35,368 nt of DNA from JAGMDK01 sp023128695 (GTDB taxonomy: Bacteria > Planctomycetota > Phycisphaerae > UBA1845 > Fen-1342). The stretch spans positions 1 through 35,368 of the forward strand of contig DAOVQG010000007.1 of NCBI GenBank assembly GCA_030628805.1, given 5' to 3'. Below the pieces are notes generated by a model. The model saw only the letters and a program-made list of their open reading frames with translations, made no database searches and had not been told where the DNA came from. This document shows positions 7,577 through 15,462 of this stretch, piece after piece. The stretch's first letter is position 1, and each line of letters starts with the position of its first letter. The position numbers were made by a program, and so were the translations under genes.

Positions 7577-7620
7577 TGATCTCTCCGGATGTCTATTCTG
7601 ACTACGCGGCGGCCTTGCCC

Positions 7621-7683
7621 GGTGGGGCGGGCCTCCGTGCCCGCCAGTACGGTCCGCTGGCGGCCACGGAGGGCCGCCCCACC
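7621..7683. repeat. 63-bp dispersed palindrome, type ggtggggcgg
   Basis: 27-bp arms with two mismatches (ggtggggcgg... and ...ccgccccacc) around a 9-nt loop. An almost identical 63-bp copy lies at 25286-25348, both followed by ggttt. A more diverged relative is at 15389-15441. All are intergenic. Confidence 0.9.
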
Positions 7684-8320
7684 GGTTTCCCACGAATTAA
7701 ACAATGTTACAACCTGAGCGACAAGTTTACGAATCCGGGCAGCCCGCGAGGGCCAGGCCAGCCGGGGGGGCGTATCCCGAGAAAGGCAGCGATTACGCGG
7801 CCCTTTGGAGCGGGCGGCCAAGAGAGTCCGGCGCTACGCTACCAAGCACAACTGCCGGCCTGTCGCCATCGCACAACCCACACCGCGGCGACAGGAACTG
7901 ACGAGAATCCAAAGAGCTGTTCGTGCCGCGGAGCGCGGAATGTGCAACTGAGCAGTTCTGCGCCATTACCCGTAAATGGATAATCGAACCGGATGCTCCA
8001 AGCTGCAATCGCAGCGAAAGCCGCTCCCGGACTATATTACCGGATTTGGCGTTACTTGCAGCCGTCGTTTCCGCTTAGTGAGAGTAGATGGTCGATCGGT
8101 TAGTGAACCTTTTTCCGCCGGTTGTCGGCGTTTGGCAACTGGAAGAACTGGAGAGACTCCGGTCCGGGCAGCACGTGTCGCGCTGACGCCGCCGGACGCA
8201 GTTGCTCCCTGTTAGTACAAGGTTCGGAGGCCGCGTTGTATGTCGTTGTTATTCTCAACAGACGCCAATCGAACGAACCCCGCGGGGAACGGGCCAATGT
8301 CTGTAAAGGAGGACAGTCCC
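7684..8320. other. Intergenic region without a convincing gene
   Basis: About 640 bp between the trpS leader repeat and the protease/beta-helix gene. Short open frames on both strands have no recognisable domain or ribosome-binding site. The region presumably holds the promoters of the two divergent genes, but no clear -35/-10 pair stood out. Confidence 0.5.
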
Positions 8321-11300
8321 ATGTCGCGCTCCATTATCTCTCACCAGTTTGTCGTCTTTCTCGTCGTCGTGGCGTTCATCTTCACTGTCGCACCGGTTGC
8401 ATCCTTCGCAGATCTGCCCAGTTTCTTTGATTTGCGCAACGTGGCTGGCGAAAACTACGTGACCTCGGTCAAAGAACAAGAAGGTGGCACCTGCTGGACG
8501 CACGGCGCCATGGCTGCCATCGAGGGTAACCTGCTCAGGACTGGCAACTGGGCGGCTGCCGGTGAGATTGGCGAGCCCAATCTGGCTGAGTACCACCTCG
8601 ATTGGTGGAACGGTTTCAACCAGCACAACAACGATGACATCGACCCGCCCTCCGGCAGCGGACTCGAGGTGCACTACGGCGGCGACTACATGGTCACGTC
8701 CGCGTACCTCACCCGCGGCGAAGGCGCCGTGCGTGATGTCGACGGGCAATCCTATTGGCAGCCGCCGCTACGATCCGATCCCAGCTACCATTACTACTAT
8801 CCGCGCGACATCGAGTGGTACGTGGCGGGTGCCGACCTGAGCAACATAGACACTATCAAGCACAAGCTCATGACCCAGGGGGTCATCGGGACCTGCATGG
8901 CTTACGGCGGTTTCTTCATGCCCGGCTATGTCCATTACCAGCCACCCGGTAGCGTGATGCTCCCCAATCACGCGGTCGCGATCGTCGGCTGGAGCGACAA
9001 CATGGTGACCCAGGCCCCGCAACCCGGCGCCTGGCTGTGCAAGAACAGTTGGGGTAACTGGTGGGGACTCGACGGTTACTTCTGGATTTCCTATTATGAC
9101 AAGTGGTGTTGCCAGGAGCCCCAAATGGGCGCGGTGTCCTTCCAGAACGCCGAACCGCTGGCGTACGACCATATCTACTATCACGATTATCACGGTTGGC
9201 GTGATACAAAGACCGATTGCACCGCCGCCTTCAACGCCTTCACCGCCGTCGAGGATCACGCGCTCAGGAGTGTGAGCTTCTTCACGGCCGCGGACAGCGT
9301 GACGTATACCGCGAAGGTCTACGACCGATTTGAAGGCGGGCAGTTACTGGACGAGCTCGCCACGCAGACCGGCACCCACTCGTACACCGGCTTCCACACT
9401 ATCGATCTCGATCCCCCTGTGATACTCACGGCGGGCGACGACTTCTTCCTATACGTCGAGTTGTCGGCGGGCGGCCACCCGTTTGACCGCAGCTCGGACA
9501 TCCCGGTACTACTGGGCTCGTCCCAGCGCGTCTGGGTGGACTCCGCGGCGGCGCCCGGCCAGAGTTATTATCACGACGGCATGGGGTGGGTGGATTTCTA
9601 CGACTTTGATTTCGGCAATCCGGAGATGAATGCGACCGCCAACTTCTGCATCAAGGGCCTGGCCATCGAGGCGACGGGTGATCTGCGGGTCCACCCAGAG
9701 GGGGATTTCCATTCGGGAGGGCTGATGGGTGGTCCATTCTCGCCTGCCAGCCATGTTTACGAGTTGGAGAGCAGGAGCTTGCAGCCCATAGACTACGAAA
9801 TAACGCTGGCCCCGGCCGCTGACTGGATAACGCTCTCGGGCAATAGCACCGGCACACTCCTCCCGTTGGAGGCCAGCGAGGTTACGATCGAGATCAACAG
9901 CGCTGCGAACCTGCTGCCGGCCGGCGAGCACATCGTAACGGTTTCATTCACGAACATGACCGATCATCACGGCGATACGACGCGCCAGGTCTTGTTGACC
10001 GTCGGGGCGACGCTTCATGTGCCCGGGGATTACACCACGATCCAAGCCGCCATCGACGCCGCGGTGGACTATGACTATGTGTTGGTGGCTGATGGCATAT
10101 ACACTGGCGTCGGTAACAAGAACCTCGATTTCGCCGGCAAGGTAATTACGGTCCGGAGTGAGAACGGCCCAACATACTGCATTATCGACTGTGAGGGCAA
10201 CGGCCGCGGGTTTTACTTCCACAGCGGCGAGGGACCCGACTCGATCGTCGACGGGCTGACGATCACGAACGGAAGTAACTATCGCGGCGGCGGCATCAGT
10301 TGTTGGCACTTCAGCAGCCCGACGCTCACCAACTGCACCATCAGCGGGAATTCGGCTGACTACGGCGGCGGCGGCGTCAGCTGCGACTGCTGCAGCAGCC
10401 CGAAGCTCACCAACTGCACCATCAGCGGGAATTCGGCCAGCAATGGCGACGGCGGTGGCGTCTTCTGTTACCACTACAGCAACCCGACGCTCACCAACTG
10501 CACCATCAGCGGGAATTCGGCCAGCAATGGCGACGGCGGCGGCGTCTGCTGCGATTATTACAGCAGCCCGACGCTCGCCAACTGCACGATCAGCGGGAAT
10601 TCGGCCAGTAATGGCAACGGTGGCGGCGTTTACTGCTGCTCTTACAGCAGCCCGATGCTGACCAACTGCATGATCAGCGGGAATTCGGCCAGTAATGGCG
10701 ACGGCGGCGGCATTGTCTGCGATCTTAGCTTCCCGACTCTCACCAACTGCACGCTGGCCGCCAACACTGCGAATCTCGGAGCCGCTCTGGCCTGTGATTC
10801 ATATCAACAGTCGTACCCCAGCGTCGTGATGATGTCGAACTGCATCCTGTGGAACTGTACTGACCAAATCTGGAACAACGACGGATCGACGCTGACCTTG
10901 ACTTATTGCGACGTCCAGGGCGGCTGGCCGGGCACTGGCAACTTCGACGCCGACCCGCTGTTTGTCGATCCCGACGGGCCGGACAACGATCCGGCCACCT
11001 GGGAGGACAACGACTATCGACTCCTGCCCGGCTCGCCGTGTATCGACGCGGGTGATCCGGCGTTCGTCGGTGCTTGGACGCTGGTGGATCTCGACGGCAA
11101 CGCCCGGTTGTGGGATGGCGACGGCGACGGCACGCCGATCGTCGACCTGGGCGCCTACGAGTTCGGCGCTCCGCCGCTGTGTTTCGGCGACAGCAACTGC
11201 GACGGCGTCATCAATTGGCGTGACGTCGACTTCTTCGTCGCGGCGATGAACGACAACCTGGCGGCGTGGGAGGCCATGTTCGTGCCCGGTTCACCAACGT

Positions 11301-11395
11301 GCGCGTTTGGCAACAACGACGTCAACGCCGACGGAACGGTGTCGTGGCGTGACATCGGCCTGCTGCTGGGACTGCTGGATACGACGTGTCCGTAG
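8321..11395 (+). CDS. Secreted papain-family protease fused to a beta-helix with dockerin-like tail
   Basis: A 1024-residue multidomain exoprotein. Residues 1-30 form a signal peptide ending VASFA. Residues 31 to about 260 are a C1A papain-like domain: Gln53 (oxyanion hole), Cys58 in EGGTCWTHGA, His217 in PNHAVAIVGW and Asn242 in CKNSWGNWWG, so all four catalytic positions are present. A lectin-like domain found in C1 peptidases follows (about 290-420), then an Ig/BACON-like domain (about 450-560). A right-handed beta-helix opening VPGDYTTIQAAIDAA contains 27-28 residue repeats (SSPTLTNCTISGNSASNGDGGGV). The tail has two dockerin-like motifs (DSNCDGVINWRDVD, NDVNADGTVSWRDIG). ATG 8321 is chosen for AAAGGAGG 8 nt upstream; the longer frame from 8240 would bury the signal peptide. 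Likely extracellular, monocistronic. Confidence 0.93.
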   Translation: MSRSIISHQFVVFLVVVAFIFTVAPVASFADLPSFFDLRNVAGENYVTSVKEQEGGTCWTHGAMAAIEGNLLRTGNWAAAGEIGEPNLAEYHLDWWNGFNQHNNDDIDPPSGSGLEVHYGGDYMVTSAYLTRGEGAVRDVDGQSYWQPPLRSDPSYHYYYPRDIEWYVAGADLSNIDTIKHKLMTQGVIGTCMAYGGFFMPGYVHYQPPGSVMLPNHAVAIVGWSDNMVTQAPQPGAWLCKNSWGNWWGLDGYFWISYYDKWCCQEPQMGAVSFQNAEPLAYDHIYYHDYHGWRDTKTDCTAAFNAFTAVEDHALRSVSFFTAADSVTYTAKVYDRFEGGQLLDELATQTGTHSYTGFHTIDLDPPVILTAGDDFFLYVELSAGGHPFDRSSDIPVLLGSSQRVWVDSAAAPGQSYYHDGMGWVDFYDFDFGNPEMNATANFCIKGLAIEATGDLRVHPEGDFHSGGLMGGPFSPASHVYELESRSLQPIDYEITLAPAADWITLSGNSTGTLLPLEASEVTIEINSAANLLPAGEHIVTVSFTNMTDHHGDTTRQVLLTVGATLHVPGDYTTIQAAIDAAVDYDYVLVADGIYTGVGNKNLDFAGKVITVRSENGPTYCIIDCEGNGRGFYFHSGEGPDSIVDGLTITNGSNYRGGGISCWHFSSPTLTNCTISGNSADYGGGGVSCDCCSSPKLTNCTISGNSASNGDGGGVFCYHYSNPTLTNCTISGNSASNGDGGGVCCDYYSSPTLANCTISGNSASNGNGGGVYCCSYSSPMLTNCMISGNSASNGDGGGIVCDLSFPTLTNCTLAANTANLGAALACDSYQQSYPSVVMMSNCILWNCTDQIWNNDGSTLTLTYCDVQGGWPGTGNFDADPLFVDPDGPDNDPATWEDNDYRLLPGSPCIDAGDPAFVGAWTLVDLDGNARLWDGDGDGTPIVDLGAYEFGAPPLCFGDSNCDGVINWRDVDFFVAAMNDNLAAWEAMFVPGSPTCAFGNNDVNADGTVSWRDIGLLLGLLDTTCP
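10313..10740 (+). repeat. 81-84 bp coding tandem repeats in the beta-helix
   Basis: Five consecutive units of 81-84 bp, each opening agcagcccgacgctcacc (or a close variant) and containing atcagcgggaattcgg. The DNA is nearly identical across units, including synonymous positions, and differs mainly in the Cys/Tyr-rich turn codons. Confidence 0.9.
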
Positions 11396-11404
11396 CTGCG
11401 TAGT

Positions 11405-11421
11405 GTGCGTCCCGGACGCAC
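11405..11421. repeat. Short perfect palindrome after the protease gene
   Basis: gtgcgtcc-c-ggacgcac, 10 bp past the stop codon, followed by cttcttt. It may act as a weak terminator for the protease gene or be a member of the extragenic palindrome family. Confidence 0.5.
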
Positions 11422-11902
11422 CTTCTTTCTGCTTGAAAGCAGCCGAGTAGCGTCTGGTCATCAACCCGACGCACCGGGAATCGAACACATGTCGGGTCGA
11501 TGACTCAACCTACGTTCTGCGCTCAGTGCAGGCACGGCAGTGACACACACCGAATCCTGAACCCCGACCCCTGAACCCTCCGTAGCGTGCCGGTTCGGCA
11601 GGATGTCGATTTGGCGAGGACTATCGTAATGCTGTGCTGTATTCGCTGGGCTCGTTTTTACGGCACCTCCTTTGCGAGCTGGCGGATTGCCGGCGGCAAA
11701 CGTGTTCGGGCGTGTGGCTACCGGCACCCGCTCGGCACGCCAGCAACGGACGCCGCGTCCGCGGGGAAGCCGGTTTTCGTCCATCCGCCGGGGGACCGCG
11801 GCGCGGCTGTCTGCGGCTTGTATGGAGAGCTATCGAGCGGTCATCGATCCGGTCTTAATTGATCAATAAGCGGGTCTCGAAGGCCGATCGAGATTCGCTT
11901 TA
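11422..11902. other. Intergenic region without a convincing gene
   Basis: About 480 bp. Several open frames overlap between 11587 and 11862 in different phases but none has a ribosome-binding site or recognisable motif, so I call no gene here. Confidence 0.5.
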
Positions 11903-11927
11903 CTGCCGGTCGAATCGGCGGTTTTTT
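11903..11927 (+). terminator. Rho-independent terminator upstream of the dcw cluster
   Basis: Stem ctgccg / cggcgg (6 bp, one G-T pair), 7-nt loop, then six T. First of two tandem terminators that would insulate the mraZ promoter from upstream transcription. Confidence 0.65.
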
Positions 11928-11937
11928 AGGGATTTGA

Positions 11938-11969
11938 TCGGGGGATTGGGTAATCCCCGATTTTATTTT
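11938..11969 (+). terminator. Second rho-independent terminator upstream of the dcw cluster
   Basis: Stem formed by cggggatt-like and aatccccg arms around gggt, followed by attttatttt. Strong hairpin plus T-rich tail. Confidence 0.7.
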
Positions 11970-11970
11970 C

Positions 11971-12010
11971 ACTGTCATTTGCCTGTGCGCACTGTCATTT
12001 GGGTGCGCGC
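11971..12010 (+). repeat. 20-bp direct repeat pair upstream of the mraZ promoter
   Basis: actgtcattt followed by gcctgtgcgc (11971-11990) and actgtcattt followed by gggtgcgcgc (11991-12010). The first ten bases are identical. A shorter repeat gcgcggacca (12006 and 12022) overlaps its end. The position, 50-90 bp upstream of the predicted -35, suggests an activator site, but this is inference. Confidence 0.55.
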
Positions 12011-12060
12011 GGACCAGACCACGCGCGGACCAACCAATTATAGGATTTCTGAGAAAAGAG

Positions 12061-12089
12061 TTGCGTTGCGTGGAGACAAGTGGTATACT
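12061..12089 (+). promoter_or_regulatory. Predicted promoter of the mraZ-ftsW cluster
   Basis: -35-like TTGCGT (12061-12066), 17-bp spacer, -10-like TATACT (12084-12089), placed 55 bp before the mraZ ATG and after the tandem terminators. The -10 matches well, the -35 only in TTG. GTGG boxes occupy the spacer, as expected for a repressed promoter. Confidence 0.55.
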
Positions 12090-12124
12090 ATCCCTATATA
12101 GATCAGGCAAGTGGAGTAAAGTGG
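12070..12124 (+). promoter_or_regulatory. Putative MraZ operator: two pairs of GTGG boxes with 10-bp spacing
   Basis: GTGG occurs at 12070 and 12080 (inside the promoter spacer) and at 12111 and 12121 (leader, the last two as AAGTGG). Both pairs are exactly 10 bp apart and the pairs are separated by 31 bp, close to three helical turns. MraZ proteins are known to bind direct repeats containing GTGG(G) with a 10-bp period upstream of mraZ and to repress the operon. The assignment is by pattern and location. Confidence 0.6.
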
Positions 12125-12144
12125 GTCCAGTTGGCGGCGGCATC

Positions 12145-12642
12145 ATGTTCCTGGCAGGGACGCACGAGTTGACGATCGATAGCAAGAACCGGCTCTCGAT
12201 CTCGTTTGCGATCCGCCGGAAGCTTGATGGAGAACGCGACGGGCACGCGTTTTACGTCGTGCCCGGACGTCGACGTGCGACGTTGGCGCTGTATGCGGAG
12301 AAGTATTATGAGCGGCTACGCGCCGATTTGCCAGCCGACGATAGCTTATCGGACGACGCCTATGCCTATCGACAGTTCGAATATTCGCAGAGCGCGCTGC
12401 TGGACCCCGACAGTCAGGGCCGGGTGTTGATTCCGGAACGGCTATTGAAGCGGGCCGGGCTCGGGAAAGACGTGGTGTTGATCGCGGTTCGGGATCATCT
12501 CGAACTCTGGCGCCGCGAGGACTTCGAGGCGTTCGAAGGGACCATGTGGCCTGAATACCCCGAGCAGCGGGCCAAGGCGGTGCAGGAGATGAAGGTCCTC
12601 GGCCGCGAGCAGGACCGCGAGGAAAAGTCACCGGCTGCGTAG
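12145..12642 (+). CDS. mraZ: Transcriptional regulator MraZ
   Basis: A 165-residue protein with two SpoVT/AbrB-type MraZ domains. The first is at about 1-70 (GTHELTIDSKNRLSISFAIRRKL), the second at about 80-130 (SALLDPDSQGRVLIPERLLKRAGLGKDVVLIAVRDHLELW). The two DxxGR/DxKxR signatures are present (DSKNR, DSQGR). MraZ forms ring oligomers that bind DNA at its own promoter and controls the dcw operon. ATG 12145 matches the usual MFxG opening but has no good ribosome-binding site; GTG 12121 has GGAG 4 nt upstream and is an alternative, though it lies inside the proposed operator. First gene of the cluster, as in most bacteria. Confidence 0.94.
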   Translation: MFLAGTHELTIDSKNRLSISFAIRRKLDGERDGHAFYVVPGRRRATLALYAEKYYERLRADLPADDSLSDDAYAYRQFEYSQSALLDPDSQGRVLIPERLLKRAGLGKDVVLIAVRDHLELWRREDFEAFEGTMWPEYPEQRAKAVQEMKVLGREQDREEKSPAA

Positions 12643-12991
12643 CAGGGCCGGTTCGCGATAAAACTTTGTTGGGTTTCGCGAGGGCGGGTTGCGGCGACGC
12701 GTAATATCGTTGCCGCCGCCGCAACCCATCATACTATCGGTGGCGGTGCGAGGAAGCCCCGCAGTGGGTATCGGGACTTCGATCAGCAGGGAAGCGCTCG
12801 TGCTCCACAGGACAGTCGCGGTAGGCTGTCCGAACCAGGCCGTCCGCGAGCCAGGGAGGGCCAGCGGCGGCCATCGCTCTCACTGTCGGTCGGCAGCGAG
12901 TGGAAGCAATGTAGCCGGCCGGCGGGGGCATGTCCAGTCGCTTTTCCCCTCGCGACAGAAGAATCGGCGCGGTCAAGAATGGAAGGGCGTC
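12643..12991. other. mraZ-rsmH gap with one hairpin
   Basis: 349 bp, unusually long for this pair, which is often overlapping. It contains a perfect 11-bp inverted repeat, gggttgcggcg (12686-12696) with cgccgcaaccc (12717-12727). The rsmH frame is open back to 12689, but that stretch does not resemble RsmH. Confidence 0.6.
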
Positions 12992-13903
12992 GTGAGTGAG
13001 TCGCAACACGAGCATCAGCCGGTGTTGGTGGAGCCCGTGCTGCGGCTCCTCGACCCATGTCCCGGGCAGGTAATCCTGGATGGGACGGTTGGGCTGGGCG
13101 GGCATGCGCTGGCTCTGCTGCCGCGGGTCAGGCCGGGCGGGCGTTACGTCGGTCTGGACCTGGACGACGCCATGTTGGCCGAAGCGCGGTCGCGGCTGTC
13201 GGCCACGCCGGAAAGCGGCGTCGCCTTGTTTCAAGCCAACTACGCTGAGTTTCCCAAGTGGCTGGCACGAGTGGGCTTGCCGCGGGTTGACCACATGCTT
13301 CTGGACCTGGGTGTTAATTCGGCCCAACTCGCCGACGAGGCGCGCGGCTTCTCCTTTGACCGCGACGGCCCGCTGGATATGCGTTTTGACCGCGGCCAGA
13401 AGCAGAAAGCGATGGACCTGGTGAACGCGCTGCCGGAAGCAGAACTGGCGGACCTGTTTTACTACAACGCGCAGGAAGGCGCGAGCCGCAAGATTGCGAA
13501 GCGGATCTGCCAGGCTCGGCACGTGGGCCGCATCACTACGACGCTGGCCCTGGCCCGGGTGGTTGAAACGGTCCAGGCGTCCGGCGAAATGCGGCCCGGC
13601 AAGACGCATCCGGCGACACGCGTCTTTCAAGCGTTGCGGATCGCGGTCAACCGGGAATTGGACAATTTGCGGGCGTTTCTGGACCAGGTGTGTGAGCATC
13701 TGCGGCCCGGCGGAAAGCTGGCCGTGATCAGCTTTCACAGCCTCGAAGATGGAATCGTCAAGGATTTCCTGCGGAAGGCGAAGGCGGCGGGAACCATGGA
13801 GGAGTTGACCCGCCGCCCGGTGATCGCCGACCCGCCAGAACGTGCGGCTAACCCACGCAGCCGCGGCGCGAAGCTGCGGGTCGGTCGGCGTTTGGGAAAT
13901 TAG
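12992..13903 (+). CDS. rsmH: 16S rRNA (cytosine1402-N4)-methyltransferase RsmH
   Basis: A 303-residue SAM-dependent methyltransferase (MraW) that N4-methylates C1402 of 16S rRNA in the decoding centre. Signatures include HQPVLVEPVLRLL at the start and the SAM loop DGTVGLGGHA. These are followed by MLLDLGVNSAQLADEARGFS, FDRDGPLDMRFD, VFQALRIAVNRELDNL and the terminal ISFHSLEDGIVKDF. GTG 12992 is chosen because GGAAGGG lies 4-5 nt upstream and the protein then has the family's usual length; the open frame extends about 100 codons further without similarity. Second gene of the cluster in its standard position. Confidence 0.94.
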   Translation: MSESQHEHQPVLVEPVLRLLDPCPGQVILDGTVGLGGHALALLPRVRPGGRYVGLDLDDAMLAEARSRLSATPESGVALFQANYAEFPKWLARVGLPRVDHMLLDLGVNSAQLADEARGFSFDRDGPLDMRFDRGQKQKAMDLVNALPEAELADLFYYNAQEGASRKIAKRICQARHVGRITTTLALARVVETVQASGEMRPGKTHPATRVFQALRIAVNRELDNLRAFLDQVCEHLRPGGKLAVISFHSLEDGIVKDFLRKAKAAGTMEELTRRPVIADPPERAANPRSRGAKLRVGRRLGN

Positions 13904-13922
13904 AGCTCGCAAGGAGGCGACC

Positions 13923-14813
13923 ATGGCTCTCAACATGAAAGCAGCCCTGATGATTTGTTCGGCTTGCATCGCCGGGATGACCTGGTTCTTGCAGACGAAG
14001 GAGGTGCGTCAGGTCGCCCTGCCGTCGCCGCTGCTGGAGGCAGAGGTGCCGATCGCCGTGGCGAAGCAAGCTGAAGCTGACGAGTGGGGTACTGTAGAGC
14101 CGGTCGGCTGGCGGGAGGGGCTTGCCAACCAATTTGAATACCCGAACGCCATCGACGAATTGGTGGATGAAAATCGGTCGCGGGCGACCTCGCTGGCGGT
14201 GGCAGCCCTGGTGGACGATGTTCGACATGACCTGCCGCCGGTGACGCTGCCGCCGCTGGTCAGTGAGAGGGACGAGGCCCCCGTGGCGACAGTTGCCGAG
14301 CTTGCGGATGACTCGTTGGCAGTGGAGGAGAGGCCGTCTCCGGGGGAAGCGGTCGTTCTGGCTGACGCGCGCTCTGGAGCTGAGGCGGGGCCTGTGTCGC
14401 GGCCGGTTTTGAAGAAGTATCGGGTCGTCAAGGGTGACAACCTGACGCGGATTGCCGGGCGAGAATGCGGGTCGCGCGATCCGCGGCTGGTCAAGCTGCT
14501 GATGGATACGAACCCGCGGGTGCGCAAGCGGAACGGCCACGTTCTGGCCGGCGAGGCACTGTTGATCCCGGACGAGGCGACCGCCCGGCAGATGCTGGCG
14601 GCCTGGGCTGAAAAGGAGAAATCCGAGACGAAGAACGTACGCTGGTATACCATAAAGCCGAATGATTCGCTGACCGGCATTGCCCGGCGGTATCTCGCCG
14701 ACGGCCGTCGCTGGCGGGAGATTCTGCAACTGAACCGCACGCTCGACCCGGACAAGATCTTTCCAGGCGTGCGGATCAAGCTGCCGCCGCTGGGCAGAGT
14801 GGCGCGGGGCTAG
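13923..14813 (+). CDS. Membrane-anchored protein with two LysM domains
   Basis: A 296-residue protein placed where most bacteria have ftsL. It starts with a membrane segment or signal (ALMICSACIAGMTWFL, residues 6-23), then about 140 residues of low-complexity acidic/Pro-rich linker. Two LysM domains follow at about 163-215 (YRVVKGDNLTRIAGRECGS...LLIP) and 240-290 (YTIKPNDSLTGIARRYL...IKLPP). LysM binds GlcNAc-containing glycans such as peptidoglycan. ATG 13923 has AAGGAGG 6 nt upstream and follows rsmH by 19 bp, so the genes are co-transcribed. Inference: a division-associated peptidoglycan-binding protein of the periplasm. No enzymatic domain is seen. Confidence 0.88.
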   Translation: MALNMKAALMICSACIAGMTWFLQTKEVRQVALPSPLLEAEVPIAVAKQAEADEWGTVEPVGWREGLANQFEYPNAIDELVDENRSRATSLAVAALVDDVRHDLPPVTLPPLVSERDEAPVATVAELADDSLAVEERPSPGEAVVLADARSGAEAGPVSRPVLKKYRVVKGDNLTRIAGRECGSRDPRLVKLLMDTNPRVRKRNGHVLAGEALLIPDEATARQMLAAWAEKEKSETKNVRWYTIKPNDSLTGIARRYLADGRRWREILQLNRTLDPDKIFPGVRIKLPPLGRVARG

Positions 14814-14846
14814 TGCTCTTTGACACGTGGAATGATGGAAGAAGCG

Positions 14847-14919
14847 GATGGGTGGCACGGCCGTGTCGGCCGTGAATACCTGCGACTTGTACACGGCTGA
14901 CACAGCCGTGCCACCCATC
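14847..14919. repeat. Dispersed palindrome, GTGGCAC type B
   Basis: 28-bp arms with two mismatches (gatgggtggcacggccgtg... and ...cagccgtgccacccatc) around a 17-nt loop. Each arm contains the smaller palindrome CAC-GGCCG-tgt-CGGCC-GTG. An outer, weaker pair (agtgctctttgacac / gtgacaaagcact) encloses it. Confidence 0.85.
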
Positions 14920-14976
14920 AAGCGATGCGTGACAAAGCACTAGTGCTCCGTCTACACCAAACGTGCGAGTTGGGCT

Positions 14977-15051
14977 GGGAGGGCGAGGCTCCTGCCGAGC
15001 CGTGCTATGGAAAGAATCGAGCCTCCGGCTCGGCAGGAGCCTCGCCCTCCC
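14977..15051. repeat. Perfect 26-bp inverted repeat upstream of the ftsL-like gene
   Basis: Arms 14977-15002 and 15026-15051 are perfectly complementary (gggagggcgaggctcctg... and its reverse complement), with a 23-nt spacer. The stem lies only 25 bp before the next start codon and would be a very stable RNA hairpin. Confidence 0.9.
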
Positions 15052-15076
15052 GCTTTAGCGGTGAGAAACGCATGAG

Positions 15077-15352
15077 ATGACGCTGTTCCGGATGATAGTC
15101 ATTCTGGCTGGAGGGGTGGCGCTGCTGCTCTGTGTGGTGATCCTGCGGGCCGAGACGACCCGGCTGCACTATGAAATATCCCAATGCGAACTTCAGGCCG
15201 AAGAGATGCGCCTGCGCCTGCGCGCGGCGGAGTTGGAGTTGGCCCGCCTGCGGAACCCGATGGTGATGCGGAAGAAAGTGGCAGAGGCCGTCGAGATGTA
15301 CATGAATAAAGAGTTGGCCCCGGACGGCGGGGCGGAAAGCAAGCTACCGTAG
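15077..15352 (+). CDS. ftsL: FtsL-like cell-division protein
   Basis: A 91-residue bitopic protein: a short cytoplasmic start (MTLFR), one membrane helix at about 6-24 (MIVILAGGVALLLCVVILR), then a periplasmic coiled coil (HYEISQCELQAEEMRLRLRAAELELARLRNP). This is the FtsL architecture, and it lies directly upstream of ftsI, where FtsL is normally encoded. FtsL forms a complex with FtsB and FtsQ and activates FtsWI. Sequence identity in this family is very low, so the assignment rests on topology and position. The ribosome-binding site is weak (GAG only). Confidence 0.75.
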   Translation: MTLFRMIVILAGGVALLLCVVILRAETTRLHYEISQCELQAEEMRLRLRAAELELARLRNPMVMRKKVAEAVEMYMNKELAPDGGAESKLP

Positions 15353-15388
15353 TGTAGTGATTCATGCAGATTGCGTCTTATCCTGGCC

Positions 15389-15441
15389 GGTGGGGCGGGC
15401 GTCCCTGCCCGCCAGTCGCGGGCACGGAGGCCCGCACCACC
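15389..15441. repeat. Dispersed palindrome, diverged ggtggggcgg type
   Basis: 24-bp arms with three mismatches around cagtc. Related to the 63-bp copies at 7621 and 25286 but with different central words. It fills most of the ftsL-ftsI gap. Confidence 0.85.
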
Positions 15442-15462
15442 TTGAATCATGATGCGGCAATT

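Noticed and set aside
11587..11862. Overlapping open frames in the gap before the dcw cluster
   Set aside because: No ribosome-binding site or protein motif; three phases are open because of high GC.
12689..12991. A 100-codon N-terminal extension of RsmH
   Set aside because: No similarity to the family, and a strong ribosome-binding site precedes GTG 12992.
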